From Sphingomonas panni (lineage in GTDB: Bacteria; Pseudomonadota; Alphaproteobacteria; Sphingomonadales; Sphingomonadaceae), in contig NZ_JAKREU010000005.1 of NCBI RefSeq assembly GCF_022664435.1, forward strand, positions 248,001-312,000: 64,000 bases of DNA, written 5' to 3'. Positions 46,242 to 56,200 of the stretch are shown in pieces. Position numbers and translations under genes: made by a program. Position 1 is the stretch's first letter. Each line of letters begins with the position of its first letter. The notes beneath the pieces were generated by a model, which saw nothing but the letters and a program-made list of their open reading frames with translations, had not been told where the DNA came from and did not search any database.

Positions 46242-46791
46242 TTCTCGATCCCCTTATACCGCATCTATCGCCCGATCAGACGTGGCATGGGGAAACGACC
46301 TTTCCGGGATTGCCGATCCATGGACGAATCGTGCAGCCTGCCGTCCACTGACCGCTACCATCGCGCGCAGTCCGAGTAACCCCAGCCGGGTCGACGACCT
46401 GTCGGGCGAGTTTACCGTCGACACACTGGCTTCCCACCTGTTGAGGCGTATGCGCGCGGCCGGCTATGAAACGCCGGGACTGGACGCGCTTGCGAGCGAC
46501 ATTGCCCGTTTCGCCACGCAATTTGCGCAGGCCATGGATACCGACCGGGTCGCAATCCGACTGGAGATTGTCGAAACCGATGCTTGTCGCCGCTTCCACG
46601 CCGATGACGTCACGGCGCGGTTGATCTGCGCCTATGTCGGACCGGGGACGCAGCGGCTCGACGCCGCCGGTACGGTCGCACTGACGGCGGACGCCGATCC
46701 CGAGACGCTGACGATCCGCGACCTCGGAATGGGCGACGTGGCGATCTTCCAGGGGCGGCGCTGGGCACCCGACATACCGGCAATCCATTGA
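46225..46791 (+). CDS. DUF1826-like protein ending early at an in-frame TGA
   Basis: Up to 188 residues. The core resembles DUF1826 proteins, which are often zinc-regulated: 'CRRFHADDVTARLICAYVGP', 'GTQRLDA' and 'GMGDVAIFQGRRWAPDIPAI'. The frame ends 'AIH' with TGA at 46789. Read on in the same frame it continues 'SPPIAGTGMQRLM', so the TGA sits where the Arg of the usual 'VHRSPP' would be (CGA to TGA). The gene may be inactivated. The true start is uncertain: ATG 46225 lies inside the Zur-like palindrome, and GTG 46282 is an alternative. Confidence 0.6.
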   Translation: MVSHYISRSPYTASIARSDVAWGNDLSGIADPWTNRAACRPLTATIARSPSNPSRVDDLSGEFTVDTLASHLLRRMRAAGYETPGLDALASDIARFATQFAQAMDTDRVAIRLEIVETDACRRFHADDVTARLICAYVGPGTQRLDAAGTVALTADADPETLTIRDLGMGDVAIFQGRRWAPDIPAIH

Positions 46792-46895
46792 TCGCCGCCG
46801 ATCGCCGGCACCGGCATGCAGCGTTTGATGCCCTGCATCGGCCCGGCCGCACCGACGTCGGCCACACACGCCTGAGCATCTTTCCGGGAGACATC

Positions 46896-49007
46896 ATGCG
46901 CATCTTCTACCGAGCCGTGCTGTTCGCGGTCGCCTGCGCGCCCAACATCGCGACTGCACAGGATACCGAAGGCGCGCCGCCTGAAGACGACGAAATTCTC
47001 GTCCTCGGCACGCGCGAGCAGGGCTATCGTGCAACGGTCGCGCCACAGACGAACAAGTCCACGACGCCGATCAAGGAAACGCCCTTCTCAGTCCAGGTCG
47101 TCACCCGGGAACTGATCCGCGACCGCGGCATCACGACCATCGGCGAGGCGCTGCGCTACGTCCCCGGTTTCAGCCCGCAGGTCGGCTTCGGCGCATCCAA
47201 CGACCGCTTCTATATTCGTGGCTTCATCACGCCCTATAATCTGAAGAACGGCTTGCGCAGATCGGCCTATGCGCCTGACGAGCAGTTGCAGAATGTCCAG
47301 CAGGTAGAGGTACTGAAGGGCCCGGCGTCCGCCCTTTATGGGCGGTTCGAGCCCGGCGGCGTCGTCAATTTCGTCACCAAAAAGCCACTGGCTACACCCT
47401 TCGCCGAACTCTCCGCACTCTACGGATCCTTCGACCATCTACGCATGACCGCCGACGTCTCGACGCCGGTTACCGACACGTTGGGCTTTCGCATCAACCT
47501 CTCTCGCGACACCCGCGACGGCTTCCGCGACTTCGTGTTCGCGCGCGACACCTTCTTCGCGCCGGTGCTGCAATGGAAGCCGTCCGATCGGACCACGATC
47601 ACGGTCGAGGGCGAGTATGCGCACAAGCAAGGCTATTTCGATCGGGGCTTCGCCAACGATCCCATCTTCCTCCTAGCCCCGCGCGAACGCCAATATGGCG
47701 AGCCCGACGCGCGCTACACCAACAAGGGCGGCATCGGCAGCCTGTTCGTCGATCACCGCTTCTCCGACGCCATCTCGGGACGGATCGCCCTCGGCTATTC
47801 GGACTTCACCAAGGACAGCTATTATTATTCGTACGGCTTCCCGCCGATCAGCCGTGCCGATCCCGCCCGTCCCCGCGTCAACCGGCGTCCGACTCTCGCC
47901 TATGACCGCCAACGCGACCTGACCGCGCAAGCCGAGCTGTACGCCCGATTCACCACCGGCGTCGTCGAGCACAAGGCGCTGGTCGGCGTGGAATATGGCT
48001 ACGACCATTGGCGGTTCGATGTCCACACGCCGCCGTTCGGCATCAACATCCCCATCGATTTCTTCGCGCCCGCCTATGGCCAGCGGGCGACGCCGAACGT
48101 GCTGGTAGCCGACGGCAGTTGGGACAGCGATTCGACCGCGATCTACGGACAGGACGAACTGAAGCTGGGGGACCTGCGCCTGCTGATCGGTGGACGCTAC
48201 GACCGGAACACGCTGCGGAACCGCGACTTTCTGGGCGGCGGCGGCGCAGAGCCTACGAACCGCGGCGCGTTCAGCCCGCGTGCCGGCCTCACATGGACAC
48301 CCGTCCCCGCGGTGTCGCTATATGCCAGCTGGTCCCGCTCGTTCCGGGGTCAAGTCGACGTCGGCAGGTTACGCGACGGCGCGCTCCCCCGCCCGCTGAT
48401 TGGCGAAAGCTGGGAGGCCGGCGCCAAGGGCAGCTTCCTAGGCGGACGCCTGACCCCCACGATCGCGTTGTTCGACATCACCCGTCGCAACGTCGCGGTG
48501 TCCGACCCGGACGACTTCGACCTGGTGCTCCAGATCGGCCGATCGCGGTCCAGTGGTGTCGAGATCGAGCTGCCCGCGGTCATCACTCCGCGCTGGCGCG
48601 TCATCGCGAATTACACCCATCTCGATGCGACGGTCGAGGAAGACAACTTCGTCACACCGGGCGCGCGGCTGGTGAACGCGCCGCGCCATTCGGCCAGCCT
48701 GTGGACGACTTACGACCTTGCCGGTCGCCTGCGCGGCGCGAGCATCGGGTTAGGCGCGCAACACATCGGCGAGCGGGCGGGCAATACCAGCAATTCGATC
48801 GTGCTGCCCGCCTATACGCGGGTCGACACCAATATAGCCTATGACTTCGACGCCGGTTTCGGGCCGCTCCGGGCGCAGCTCAACGTGCTGAACCTGTTCG
48901 ATCGCTTCTACTACGACAGCGGTGGCGCATTCATCCCGCTCTATCCCGGCGCACCGCGAACGGTGACCGCCAGCCTGGCCTATCGTTTCGGCAGCGCACG
49001 GTGGTGA
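46896..49007 (+). CDS. TonB-dependent metal-chelate (siderophore-type) receptor
   Basis: A 703-residue outer-membrane receptor. Signal peptide 'MRIFYRAVLFAVACAPNIATAQ'. The plug domain contains 'TPIKETPFSVQVVTRELIRD' and 'VEVLKGPASALYGRFEPGGV'. The beta barrel ends 'ASLAYRFGSARW' with a C-terminal aromatic residue. The form is that of ferric-siderophore receptors. With the Zur-like box upstream, the ligand could equally be a zinc chelate. Next gene starts 7 bp before its stop. Confidence 0.9.
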   Translation: MRIFYRAVLFAVACAPNIATAQDTEGAPPEDDEILVLGTREQGYRATVAPQTNKSTTPIKETPFSVQVVTRELIRDRGITTIGEALRYVPGFSPQVGFGASNDRFYIRGFITPYNLKNGLRRSAYAPDEQLQNVQQVEVLKGPASALYGRFEPGGVVNFVTKKPLATPFAELSALYGSFDHLRMTADVSTPVTDTLGFRINLSRDTRDGFRDFVFARDTFFAPVLQWKPSDRTTITVEGEYAHKQGYFDRGFANDPIFLLAPRERQYGEPDARYTNKGGIGSLFVDHRFSDAISGRIALGYSDFTKDSYYYSYGFPPISRADPARPRVNRRPTLAYDRQRDLTAQAELYARFTTGVVEHKALVGVEYGYDHWRFDVHTPPFGINIPIDFFAPAYGQRATPNVLVADGSWDSDSTAIYGQDELKLGDLRLLIGGRYDRNTLRNRDFLGGGGAEPTNRGAFSPRAGLTWTPVPAVSLYASWSRSFRGQVDVGRLRDGALPRPLIGESWEAGAKGSFLGGRLTPTIALFDITRRNVAVSDPDDFDLVLQIGRSRSSGVEIELPAVITPRWRVIANYTHLDATVEEDNFVTPGARLVNAPRHSASLWTTYDLAGRLRGASIGLGAQHIGERAGNTSNSIVLPAYTRVDTNIAYDFDAGFGPLRAQLNVLNLFDRFYYDSGGAFIPLYPGAPRTVTASLAYRFGSARW

Positions 49008-50182
49008 GGATGGCGGCTGTCGCGATCGGCTTGGCGGTCGCAGGGTGCGATGCCCTGCCGCCGCCGCCATCGCATGCGCCTCTCACAGGCGGGCGCGAGA
49101 TCATAATGCCGCACGCCCGCACCTTTCGCGTCGTTGCGCGCGATGGCTACCGCGTCGTCGATCTGAAGGCATCGGTCGTCGGCTGGGGTGGCGCAGCGGT
49201 CGGGGAGGAACAGTTCCAGCGGCTGGTGCTGGTGCCCCGTGGCATGCGAGCACCGGCGCTGACCGGCGACTTGGCCGGCGCCACGCTGATCCGCACACCG
49301 GTGATGCGTATTGCCAGCAATGCCGTATTCCACGAGGCTATGACCAGGGTACTGGGCGTCAACGACCGGCTGGTGGCGGTCGGCGGGGTCAAGTCGTGGG
49401 ACGACGCGCTCCGAACCCGGGTGCGCGCCGGCGCAGTGCGGCAGATCGGCTATGGCTGGCACAGTCCGCCGCAGCTCGACGCGCTGGTCGCGGCCCAGCC
49501 CGACGTGTTGCTGATGACGATGGGCGATATGCGGTCTTTGGGCGCGAAACTGCGCATTGAATCGCTCGGCATCGCCATCGTGCCCATCTTCCTGGACAAT
49601 GAGGCCGACTATATGGGCCGCGTCGATTATGTGCGGCTGATCGGCATGCTCGTCGGGCGGGAGGCACAGGCCGATGCCTTCGCCGCCATGGTAACCCGCA
49701 ACGTCGGCGCGCTGAAGGCCGCCGCCGCCGCCCAGCCGACACGTAGCGTCCTGTCCGCGTGGTTCGCAAGGGGCGACCGCTGGAATCCCACCGTGCGCAA
49801 TGCGGATGCCAAGCTGCTACGCGACGCGAACGGCCGCAATCTGTTCGAGGAGCCGAACGATCCTGCCCGCGACAGCTTCCAATCGGTGACGACCGAACAG
49901 CTGATCGCGCGCGGTCGCGATTCAGACTGCTGGATCCTGCGCGACACCCATTCCGCGCGCTTCACCGACCTGTCCGTCCTGCGCCGCTTCCGCGCGTATC
50001 GTGACGGGTGCCTGTTCGCCGCCAATGGTATGACCAAGCCCGATGCCGATGCCTTCGACCTGTACGAGACAGCCGTGATACGCCCGGACCTCGTCCTCGG
50101 CGACCTTGTCCGCATGTTGCACCCACGCTTGCGCGACCAGCCGTTCCGCTACATCCGCCCCGACACGACGGTGCCGCGATGA
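49001..50182 (+). CDS. ABC transporter substrate-binding lipoprotein
   Basis: A 393-residue BtuF/FecB-type binding protein. The N-terminus 'VRMAAVAIGLAVAGC' is a lipoprotein signal with lipobox VAGC. The mature part has the class III binding fold ('GVNDRLVAVGGVKSWDDALR', 'LVAAQPDVLLMTMGDMRSLG', 'LGIAIVPIFLDNEADYMGRV'). Start is GTG 49001; ATG 49010 is an alternative. It would capture the metal chelate delivered by the TonB receptor. It overlaps the permease gene by 4 bp. Confidence 0.85.
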   Translation: MVRMAAVAIGLAVAGCDALPPPPSHAPLTGGREIIMPHARTFRVVARDGYRVVDLKASVVGWGGAAVGEEQFQRLVLVPRGMRAPALTGDLAGATLIRTPVMRIASNAVFHEAMTRVLGVNDRLVAVGGVKSWDDALRTRVRAGAVRQIGYGWHSPPQLDALVAAQPDVLLMTMGDMRSLGAKLRIESLGIAIVPIFLDNEADYMGRVDYVRLIGMLVGREAQADAFAAMVTRNVGALKAAAAAQPTRSVLSAWFARGDRWNPTVRNADAKLLRDANGRNLFEEPNDPARDSFQSVTTEQLIARGRDSDCWILRDTHSARFTDLSVLRRFRAYRDGCLFAANGMTKPDADAFDLYETAVIRPDLVLGDLVRMLHPRLRDQPFRYIRPDTTVPR

Positions 50183-51204
50183 CGCGCGTCCTGCTCGGGA
50201 ATATGGCGCTGATCGTCGCCGTTCTGACGGCGGCGCTGTTCGCGCTGTCCTGGGGTGCGATCGCGATAGAGGTCGATGCCGTGCTGGGCGCGCTGGTTGG
50301 TCGCGGCGATCCCGGCATGGTGCAGATCGTCACGGACCTGCGCCTGCCACGCGTCGCCACCGCGATCATCGCGGGCAGTGCGCTCGGCATCGTGGGCGTT
50401 CTGATGCAGGCGCTGTTCCGCAACCCGATGGCGGATGCCTGGTCGCTAGGCCTGACCGCCGGCGGCCAGTTGGGCGTGGCCCTGCTGGTCACCGCCGCCG
50501 CCTTTGCGGGGCCAAGCGCGATCGCCGCCCTGCGAGCCTTGGAGGGGCTGTCGATCACTGCAGGCGCGATGATCGGCATCGCCGTCTTCGCACTGGCCAT
50601 GGCCAGCCTTGCGCGCCGTGTCGGCACGGTGACCCTGCTGGTCATCGGGCTCATGCTCGGCTTCACCGTGCAGGGTATCGTCAGCGTCGTCATCCATTTC
50701 GCCAATCGCGTCGGCGGACGCGTGTTCTCCGGCTGGAACGACGGCAATTTCGCTAGCGTCACGCCTGTCGATCTGCCGATGCTCGCGGTGCCGGTCGCGA
50801 TCGGCGTCGCCTTGGCGCTGATCAATGCCAAGCCGCTGACGGCACTTCTACTCGGCGAAACCTATGCGAGGAGCCTCGGCACCGACGTCACCCGCCTGCG
50901 TCGCCTGACCTTGGCTGCCGTCGTGCTGCTCGTCGCGCCCGTCACCGCTTTCTGCGGGCCGGTCACCTTCGTCGGGCTGATCGTGCCGCACTTCGCGCGG
51001 GCCATCGCCGGCACCGCACGCATCCTGCCGCTGCTGCCGCTGGCGGCCTTGTCCGGCGCGCTGCTGGCGCTCGTGGCGGACCTCGTCGTGCACGCGCCGT
51101 GGGAACAACATTTCCTCCACCTCAACGCGGTGCTGGCGCTGGTCGGCGCGCCGGTCGTCATCGCACTGCTAATCTTCTCACCGACCATGCGGGGGCAACG
51201 CTAG
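50179..51204 (+). CDS. FecCD-family ABC permease
   Basis: A 341-residue inner-membrane permease with about nine to ten helices. Family signatures include 'RLPRVATAIIAGSALGIVGV', 'LMQALFRNPMADAWSLGLTA' and 'FCGPVTFVGLIVPHFARAIA'. It pairs with the ATPase encoded immediately downstream; no second permease gene is present, so it acts as a homodimer. Confidence 0.92.
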   Translation: MTRVLLGNMALIVAVLTAALFALSWGAIAIEVDAVLGALVGRGDPGMVQIVTDLRLPRVATAIIAGSALGIVGVLMQALFRNPMADAWSLGLTAGGQLGVALLVTAAAFAGPSAIAALRALEGLSITAGAMIGIAVFALAMASLARRVGTVTLLVIGLMLGFTVQGIVSVVIHFANRVGGRVFSGWNDGNFASVTPVDLPMLAVPVAIGVALALINAKPLTALLLGETYARSLGTDVTRLRRLTLAAVVLLVAPVTAFCGPVTFVGLIVPHFARAIAGTARILPLLPLAALSGALLALVADLVVHAPWEQHFLHLNAVLALVGAPVVIALLIFSPTMRGQR

Positions 51205-51972
51205 ATGCTGCGATTATCCTCGCTTTCGGTCGGCTATCCCGGCGCGCGCGGATGCGTGCTGAGCAACCTCGACGTCGCGGTCGCGCCGGGGAGCTTCGTC
51301 TGCGTGCTCGGTCGCAACGGGGCCGGCAAGTCGACGTTGATGCGCACACTGGCCGCGCTCCAGCCGGCGCTCGGCGGCGGTGCACTGCTCGATGACGAGG
51401 ATATCGCCGTGATGCGCTCGCAGACCCGCGCCCGCCGTGTCGCCGTGGTCCTGACCGAACGCGCTGCCAGCCCCGGCCTGACCGTCGACGATGTGGTGTC
51501 GCTCGGTCGCCAGCCCTTTACCGGCTGGCAGGGCCACCTGTCCGCCGACGACCGCGCGCAGGTGACGGCGGCGCTGGCGATCTCTGGGGCGAGCGCATTT
51601 GCCGGCCGCCTGTTCGACGACCTGTCCGATGGTGAGCGCCAGCGCGTGATGATAGCCCGTGCTATCGCGCAGGCACCACGGCTGATGATCCTCGACGAGA
51701 TCACCGCCTTCCTCGATCTGCCCGGTCGTGTCGAGACGATGGCGCTGCTACGCGAGCAGGCACGAGCGACCGGCGCGATCGTGCTGTTGTCCAGTCATGA
51801 CCTCGACCTGTCGCTGCAACTCGCCGACAGCGTATGGCTGCTCGATGGAAGCGGCGGGATGGCGGTCGGCAGCGCGGCGGAGCTGATCGCCAGTGGCGGC
51901 ATCGGTGCCGCCTTCGACACCCCGTCGGTGCGCTTCTCTCCCGCACTCGGTCGTTTCGAGCTGGTCGCATGA
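51205..51972 (+). CDS. ABC transporter ATP-binding protein (FecE/FhuC type)
   Basis: A 255-residue ATPase. Walker A is 'VLGRNGAGKSTLMRTLA', Walker B 'PRLMILDEITAFLDLPGR', and the H-loop is 'IVLLSSHDLDL'. The signature motif reads 'LSDGERQRV' in place of LSGGQ, as in many FecE-type ATPases. It begins right after the permease stop and overlaps the next gene by 4 bp. Confidence 0.92.
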   Translation: MLRLSSLSVGYPGARGCVLSNLDVAVAPGSFVCVLGRNGAGKSTLMRTLAALQPALGGGALLDDEDIAVMRSQTRARRVAVVLTERAASPGLTVDDVVSLGRQPFTGWQGHLSADDRAQVTAALAISGASAFAGRLFDDLSDGERQRVMIARAIAQAPRLMILDEITAFLDLPGRVETMALLREQARATGAIVLLSSHDLDLSLQLADSVWLLDGSGGMAVGSAAELIASGGIGAAFDTPSVRFSPALGRFELVA

Positions 51973-52802
51973 AAACGGCACTTGTCGCAGTTCTCTTCCT
52001 CGCTGCGTCGGCCGCAGAGGCGCGCCCCGTGCTCAACCACGTCTATGTCGTGCTCGACCAGGCGACGTTCGACGCGATGCGCAACGATCCGCCGGTAACT
52101 GCATTGCTGGGACCGAGCGACGCCGGCCTTCCCGATTACGCGCCGGCACGCGCGGACGCCGATCGCATCTTCCTGCGCGGGCGCACCACGTATTTGGAGC
52201 TGTTCGCACCGAAGAACCGCTTCGATGAGCCGGTCGGGAAAGTCGGTGTCGCCATTGCGGAAGACCGCCCGCACGATTTCGAACAGATAGCAAAACGGTG
52301 GCACATCCATTGCCCAACCAGCTTCTATCGCGCCACAGTCGACTGGACGCGCCGCCAACCGCCGATCCCTTGGTACGACTCGATCCAATGCGATGAAACG
52401 GCGGTTCGCAAGGACCTGTCGATCTGGGCAATGGTCTACAAGCCCGCTTTCGGACGATGGCAGACGGGATCGCAAACGACCGCTCGACGCGCGATACTCG
52501 AGCCGCGCAGGACAGCGGGTCAAGGTCAGTTCGACGTCACCGGATTGAACCTGTCTATCCCTGCCGCGGATCAAGAGCGGATCGCGCAACAGCTGATTGC
52601 AGCCGGACTGAGGCCGGAATATCGCAGCGGCCGGATGGTGCTTCGCGGCGGCGGCTGGTCGATCACTCTTCGATTTGCGACTAGCACCAGCGCGGCCATC
52701 ACGGCCATCCGAATGCGCGTTCGTGCGCCGCAAAATTCGACACTGCGATTGGGCAAAAGCGTGCTTACGTCTCGATGGCGTAAAGCCGCACTGACATTTT
52801 GA
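51969..52802 (+). CDS. Exported protein, DUF5829-like
   Basis: A 277-residue protein with signal peptide 'MKTALVAVLFLAASAAEARP'. The mature start 'VLNHVYVVLDQATFDAMRND' and 'GRTTYLELFAPKN' resemble DUF5829 proteins with a glyoxalase-like fold; that match is tentative. It would act in the periplasm. The ATGA overlap with the ATPase gene makes it the last member of the metal-uptake operon, so it may handle the chelate or its release. Confidence 0.65.
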   Translation: MKTALVAVLFLAASAAEARPVLNHVYVVLDQATFDAMRNDPPVTALLGPSDAGLPDYAPARADADRIFLRGRTTYLELFAPKNRFDEPVGKVGVAIAEDRPHDFEQIAKRWHIHCPTSFYRATVDWTRRQPPIPWYDSIQCDETAVRKDLSIWAMVYKPAFGRWQTGSQTTARRAILEPRRTAGQGQFDVTGLNLSIPAADQERIAQQLIAAGLRPEYRSGRMVLRGGGWSITLRFATSTSAAITAIRMRVRAPQNSTLRLGKSVLTSRWRKAALTF

Positions 52803-52988
52803 CCCAGTTGCAGACACTTGACGCCATCGAGCGGCTCAGCGGACCCCGGCATGCATTCATCAGTGCCTATGGCCCGGTATGAACGGAGTTGCAACCGAGA
52901 GCGACTGCAAATGGGAGCCGCATCGGCGGGATGTTGCCATCATGTCCCGCCTGCGAAATGCTGAAGACCCATGACGCTCTTCCCACTT

Positions 52989-53025
52989 TGCACGGGGAAA
53001 TCTGTCTACGGACTTTCCCCGTGCA
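52989..53025. terminator. Strong 12-bp stem hairpin between converging genes
   Basis: TGCACGGGGAAA (52989-53000) pairs perfectly with TTTCCCCGTGCA (53014-53025). Inside, GTC-TACG-GAC forms a second short stem. It lies between the metal-uptake operon and the converging GH43 gene. The long stem suits a bidirectional terminator. Confidence 0.7.
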
Positions 53026-53087
53026 GACATAGGTCGAAACGCCGTCGGCCAGTCAATGTTCTGAGGCGCGGGCGGCGGAGGCAGCGT

Positions 53088-53183
53088 CTACGATACGGCA
53101 TGATGCTTACGGATAATTCCGAAGTTTAGCTACCGCACAATGTATCGTAGCACGAATCTTTACGCTGCATCAACTACGATACA
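53088..53183. repeat. Three copies of the 10-mer TGTATCGTAG in both orientations
   Basis: CTACGATACg at 53088-53097, TGTATCGTAG at 53141-53150 and CTACGATACA at 53174-53183. The last two form a perfect inverted pair with a 23-bp spacer. They lie just past the 3' end of the GH43 gene in an AT-richer patch where no promoter is needed by the flanking converging genes. Confidence 0.6.
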
Positions 53184-53200
53184 ATCAGGCCTTTATTGGA

Positions 53201-56200
53201 TTATGGCTTTACCAAAACGGTAGCCTGCACCTCGCGGAGCGCAGGCGCGACTTCCTCGTCCGCAGTCATGTCCAGTATCGGCCGCCCATCGGCAGCCCAA
53301 TGTATCCGCCGCACGCGCGTATCGCGTCCGTTGCCACCTACGGCATCGCCCCATGTGTGATAGACGTATAGCGGATTGCCGTCTTCGTCGGTCGTGAAGG
53401 CGCCATGGCCCGGCCCCTGTTCATAGTGCAGATAGTCCTTCACCCCCGAAGGCATGGGCACACTTTTCTGCAACGGCAGAGGATGTTTGCGCCAGTTGGC
53501 AATGTTGGTCAGGTCGCTGGCCAGCGAAGCCCGTACCCCGCCCACGACATAGGTCGGACTGACACCGGAACCGGAATAGGTCACATGGACAACGCCGTCG
53601 CGAACCATGGCGAAGCCTCCTTCCGCGAGATTTTCTTCGAACGACAAGGTCGGCGCGATGATCGGCCGGGGATCGGATGTCAGCCGGTCAGGCCGGTTCG
53701 GATCGACCTTCGCGATCCATGTCAACGGATCGCCCGGCGGACCGTGCGGGGACAGATATCGCTGCGACCACAAATAGTAACCCTGTCCGCCGACGTCGAA
53801 ATACGACATGTCGAGACTGATGTTGCGATCGAATTCCGGCCTGCCGAGCATCGACCCGTCCGCCTTGCGTATCGCGGTCGGTCGTGACCATGCTTCCGGA
53901 TCGGCGGGGTCCCCGCCCGGACGCAACTGCATGATGTGCGCCTGTACGGTCGACCAGTCGCCACCCTCGTTCGAACGAGGATCTTTCGGATTGAAGCAGG
54001 GCGCGAACAGGATCGACAATCGTCCGCCGATTTCGTGCAGCTCCGGCGCCCAGTAGCACCCGGCGATGGTGCGTCCGTCGGCCGTTTGGTCGCGACGCAC
54101 ATGGCGGTTCAGCAGATCGACTTCGCGCGATCGTCCGCCCTTGTCATTGGACAGCGCCTCGATCGTATCGGCAACTCTGATCGGCAGATGATAGGAACCG
54201 ACATTGTTATTGTCGGTATCGTCGGTCGCAATGAACAGGTACCGCACGCGTCCATCGCGTTCGAAGCGATAAATGGCCGGATCGGCACGATTATAGGCGA
54301 AGATGCGCGGATAGGGACGCTGCCTGACAATACCGCGTATCACATGGCTGCCCGGACGTGCGCTCGCCAGACGTTGCACGTCCTGCGCGTTCCAATCGAT
54401 GGCCCGAAAGGCAACCGAGCCATCGGAGTATCGCAACTCCGCACGAGCGTCTGCCAGCGCCCCGGTTGCTCCGGCAGTTAGCGTAAACGGCGGCACCCGT
54501 ACGCCGGTGTTGACCACTTTGTCGTAACGGTTCCGAAGTGCGGCAGCGATCGGTTCGGAAACGGCAACCTCGCTATCGATCGGGATGCTGCCCCGTTGCG
54601 GGGGGGCGACGTTGTCGCGCGATACGATCCTCGATCGTAGCGCCCCCGGGGTCGGCTCGAACGCACCGCCTGCCAGTTCGGTACGCGCAAGGTCCGTGAC
54701 CGTCGTCCGGTACGGCAACCCTGTGCCATCCTTCCAGGTGACGTTGTATCGGCCGGCGGCCGAGTCCCAGACCGCACGCGGACTTGATACCACGTGGTCG
54801 CCGTGGAGATCGATTACGCCCAACTCCCTGAACTCGACCGCATCGCGACCAGCGGTCTTGAATATCAGCGCCACACCCGGATCCGCCCTACCGGCCATAT
54901 CGACGCGGATCGCGATGATACCGAGGCTACCGTCGGCGAAATAGAAAGGGAACGGGTCCGCCACGCCGCGCAAATCCACCCGATCCACGCCGATATAGTC
55001 GCCGCGCGCGAACGCCACGCCATAGTCGCCGTTGAGCGGCGTCGCGCGTCCTTCCGGCCCGAGCGCCAGATGCACGCTACGCGCGATTACCGGTTGATTG
55101 GCGTCGTCGGCGCTCGTCGGCGTCCGTGCATAGCTGGTCAAGCGTTGCGCGCTCGGACCCAATATCGTCACGCCGAACGCCTTGGTCGCTGCTGCCATGC
55201 CGGCTCTGGAGGTCGTCGCGGTCAGCCGCACCGACCGCGGCTCTGCGCCGTCGTTGCGCAACACGCCATCGGTCAGCGGCATGCCATCGACTTGCCAGCG
55301 CACGTCATGGCCGGCGAGCATCGGCAACCGCGTCCCGGAAGCGACGATCGGCGGGACGACCAGCGTGTCATCGATCCTCGGGGGCACGGGCTTCGGTTGC
55401 GCGCTTACGCCCCACCGCGCGACCAGCGCCGCACGCTCGCGTTTCGTGATGGGAAGGACCGCGCCGTGTCGGGGTGAGCGCGGCAGCCGAAACGCAGACG
55501 GATAGGTCCAGCGGATCGGCGGGGTCAGCGAATTGGTACCCAGCGGAATATAGCCGATACCGCCATAGTGATCGACCCATAGATAGTAGCGGAAGCCGCC
55601 GACATCCCCGGCATTCGCCTTGAACGCGCTCGGCCCTTCCACTTCGGGGGTCCCTGCCCGCCGTCCGATGCACCGGTCGATCAGCGACCACCCGCCGGCC
55701 TTCGGCATCGCGCGTAACGACTGCGATCGCTGGACGAAGATATCTCCAGACGCGCACCCTGCCGCATCGGTACCCTTGGTGAACCGGTAATAATATCCCT
55801 GATCCGCCAGGATCGTGGTATCGATCAGTCCTTTGTCGCGTACCATGCCCGGCACGTCGGCAGCCTTCAGCCATGGTTCTGGCGTGGTGAACGTCCGGAA
55901 GTCGGACGTCGTGGATCGCAGAATCTGCGGCCCTTCCCCGTCACCGCTCGTTCGCGCACCATCCTTGAACAAGGTGGATGTCCAGTAGACGACATAGGCG
56001 TTGATCGCCGGGTCCCAACTGGCCTCTGGAGCCCATGTCATGCCGGCATTCGGAAGATTCACCCGAATGTGTCGTTGCGCCCCCCAATGGACGAGATCGG
56101 TCGACTCCCAAACCTCCAGATACTGGCTGCCGCGGTCGGTCGCGCCGTTCCAATCGGTACGCCCCACGGACAAATCGGTGGCCAGCAGGAAGAACCGGTC

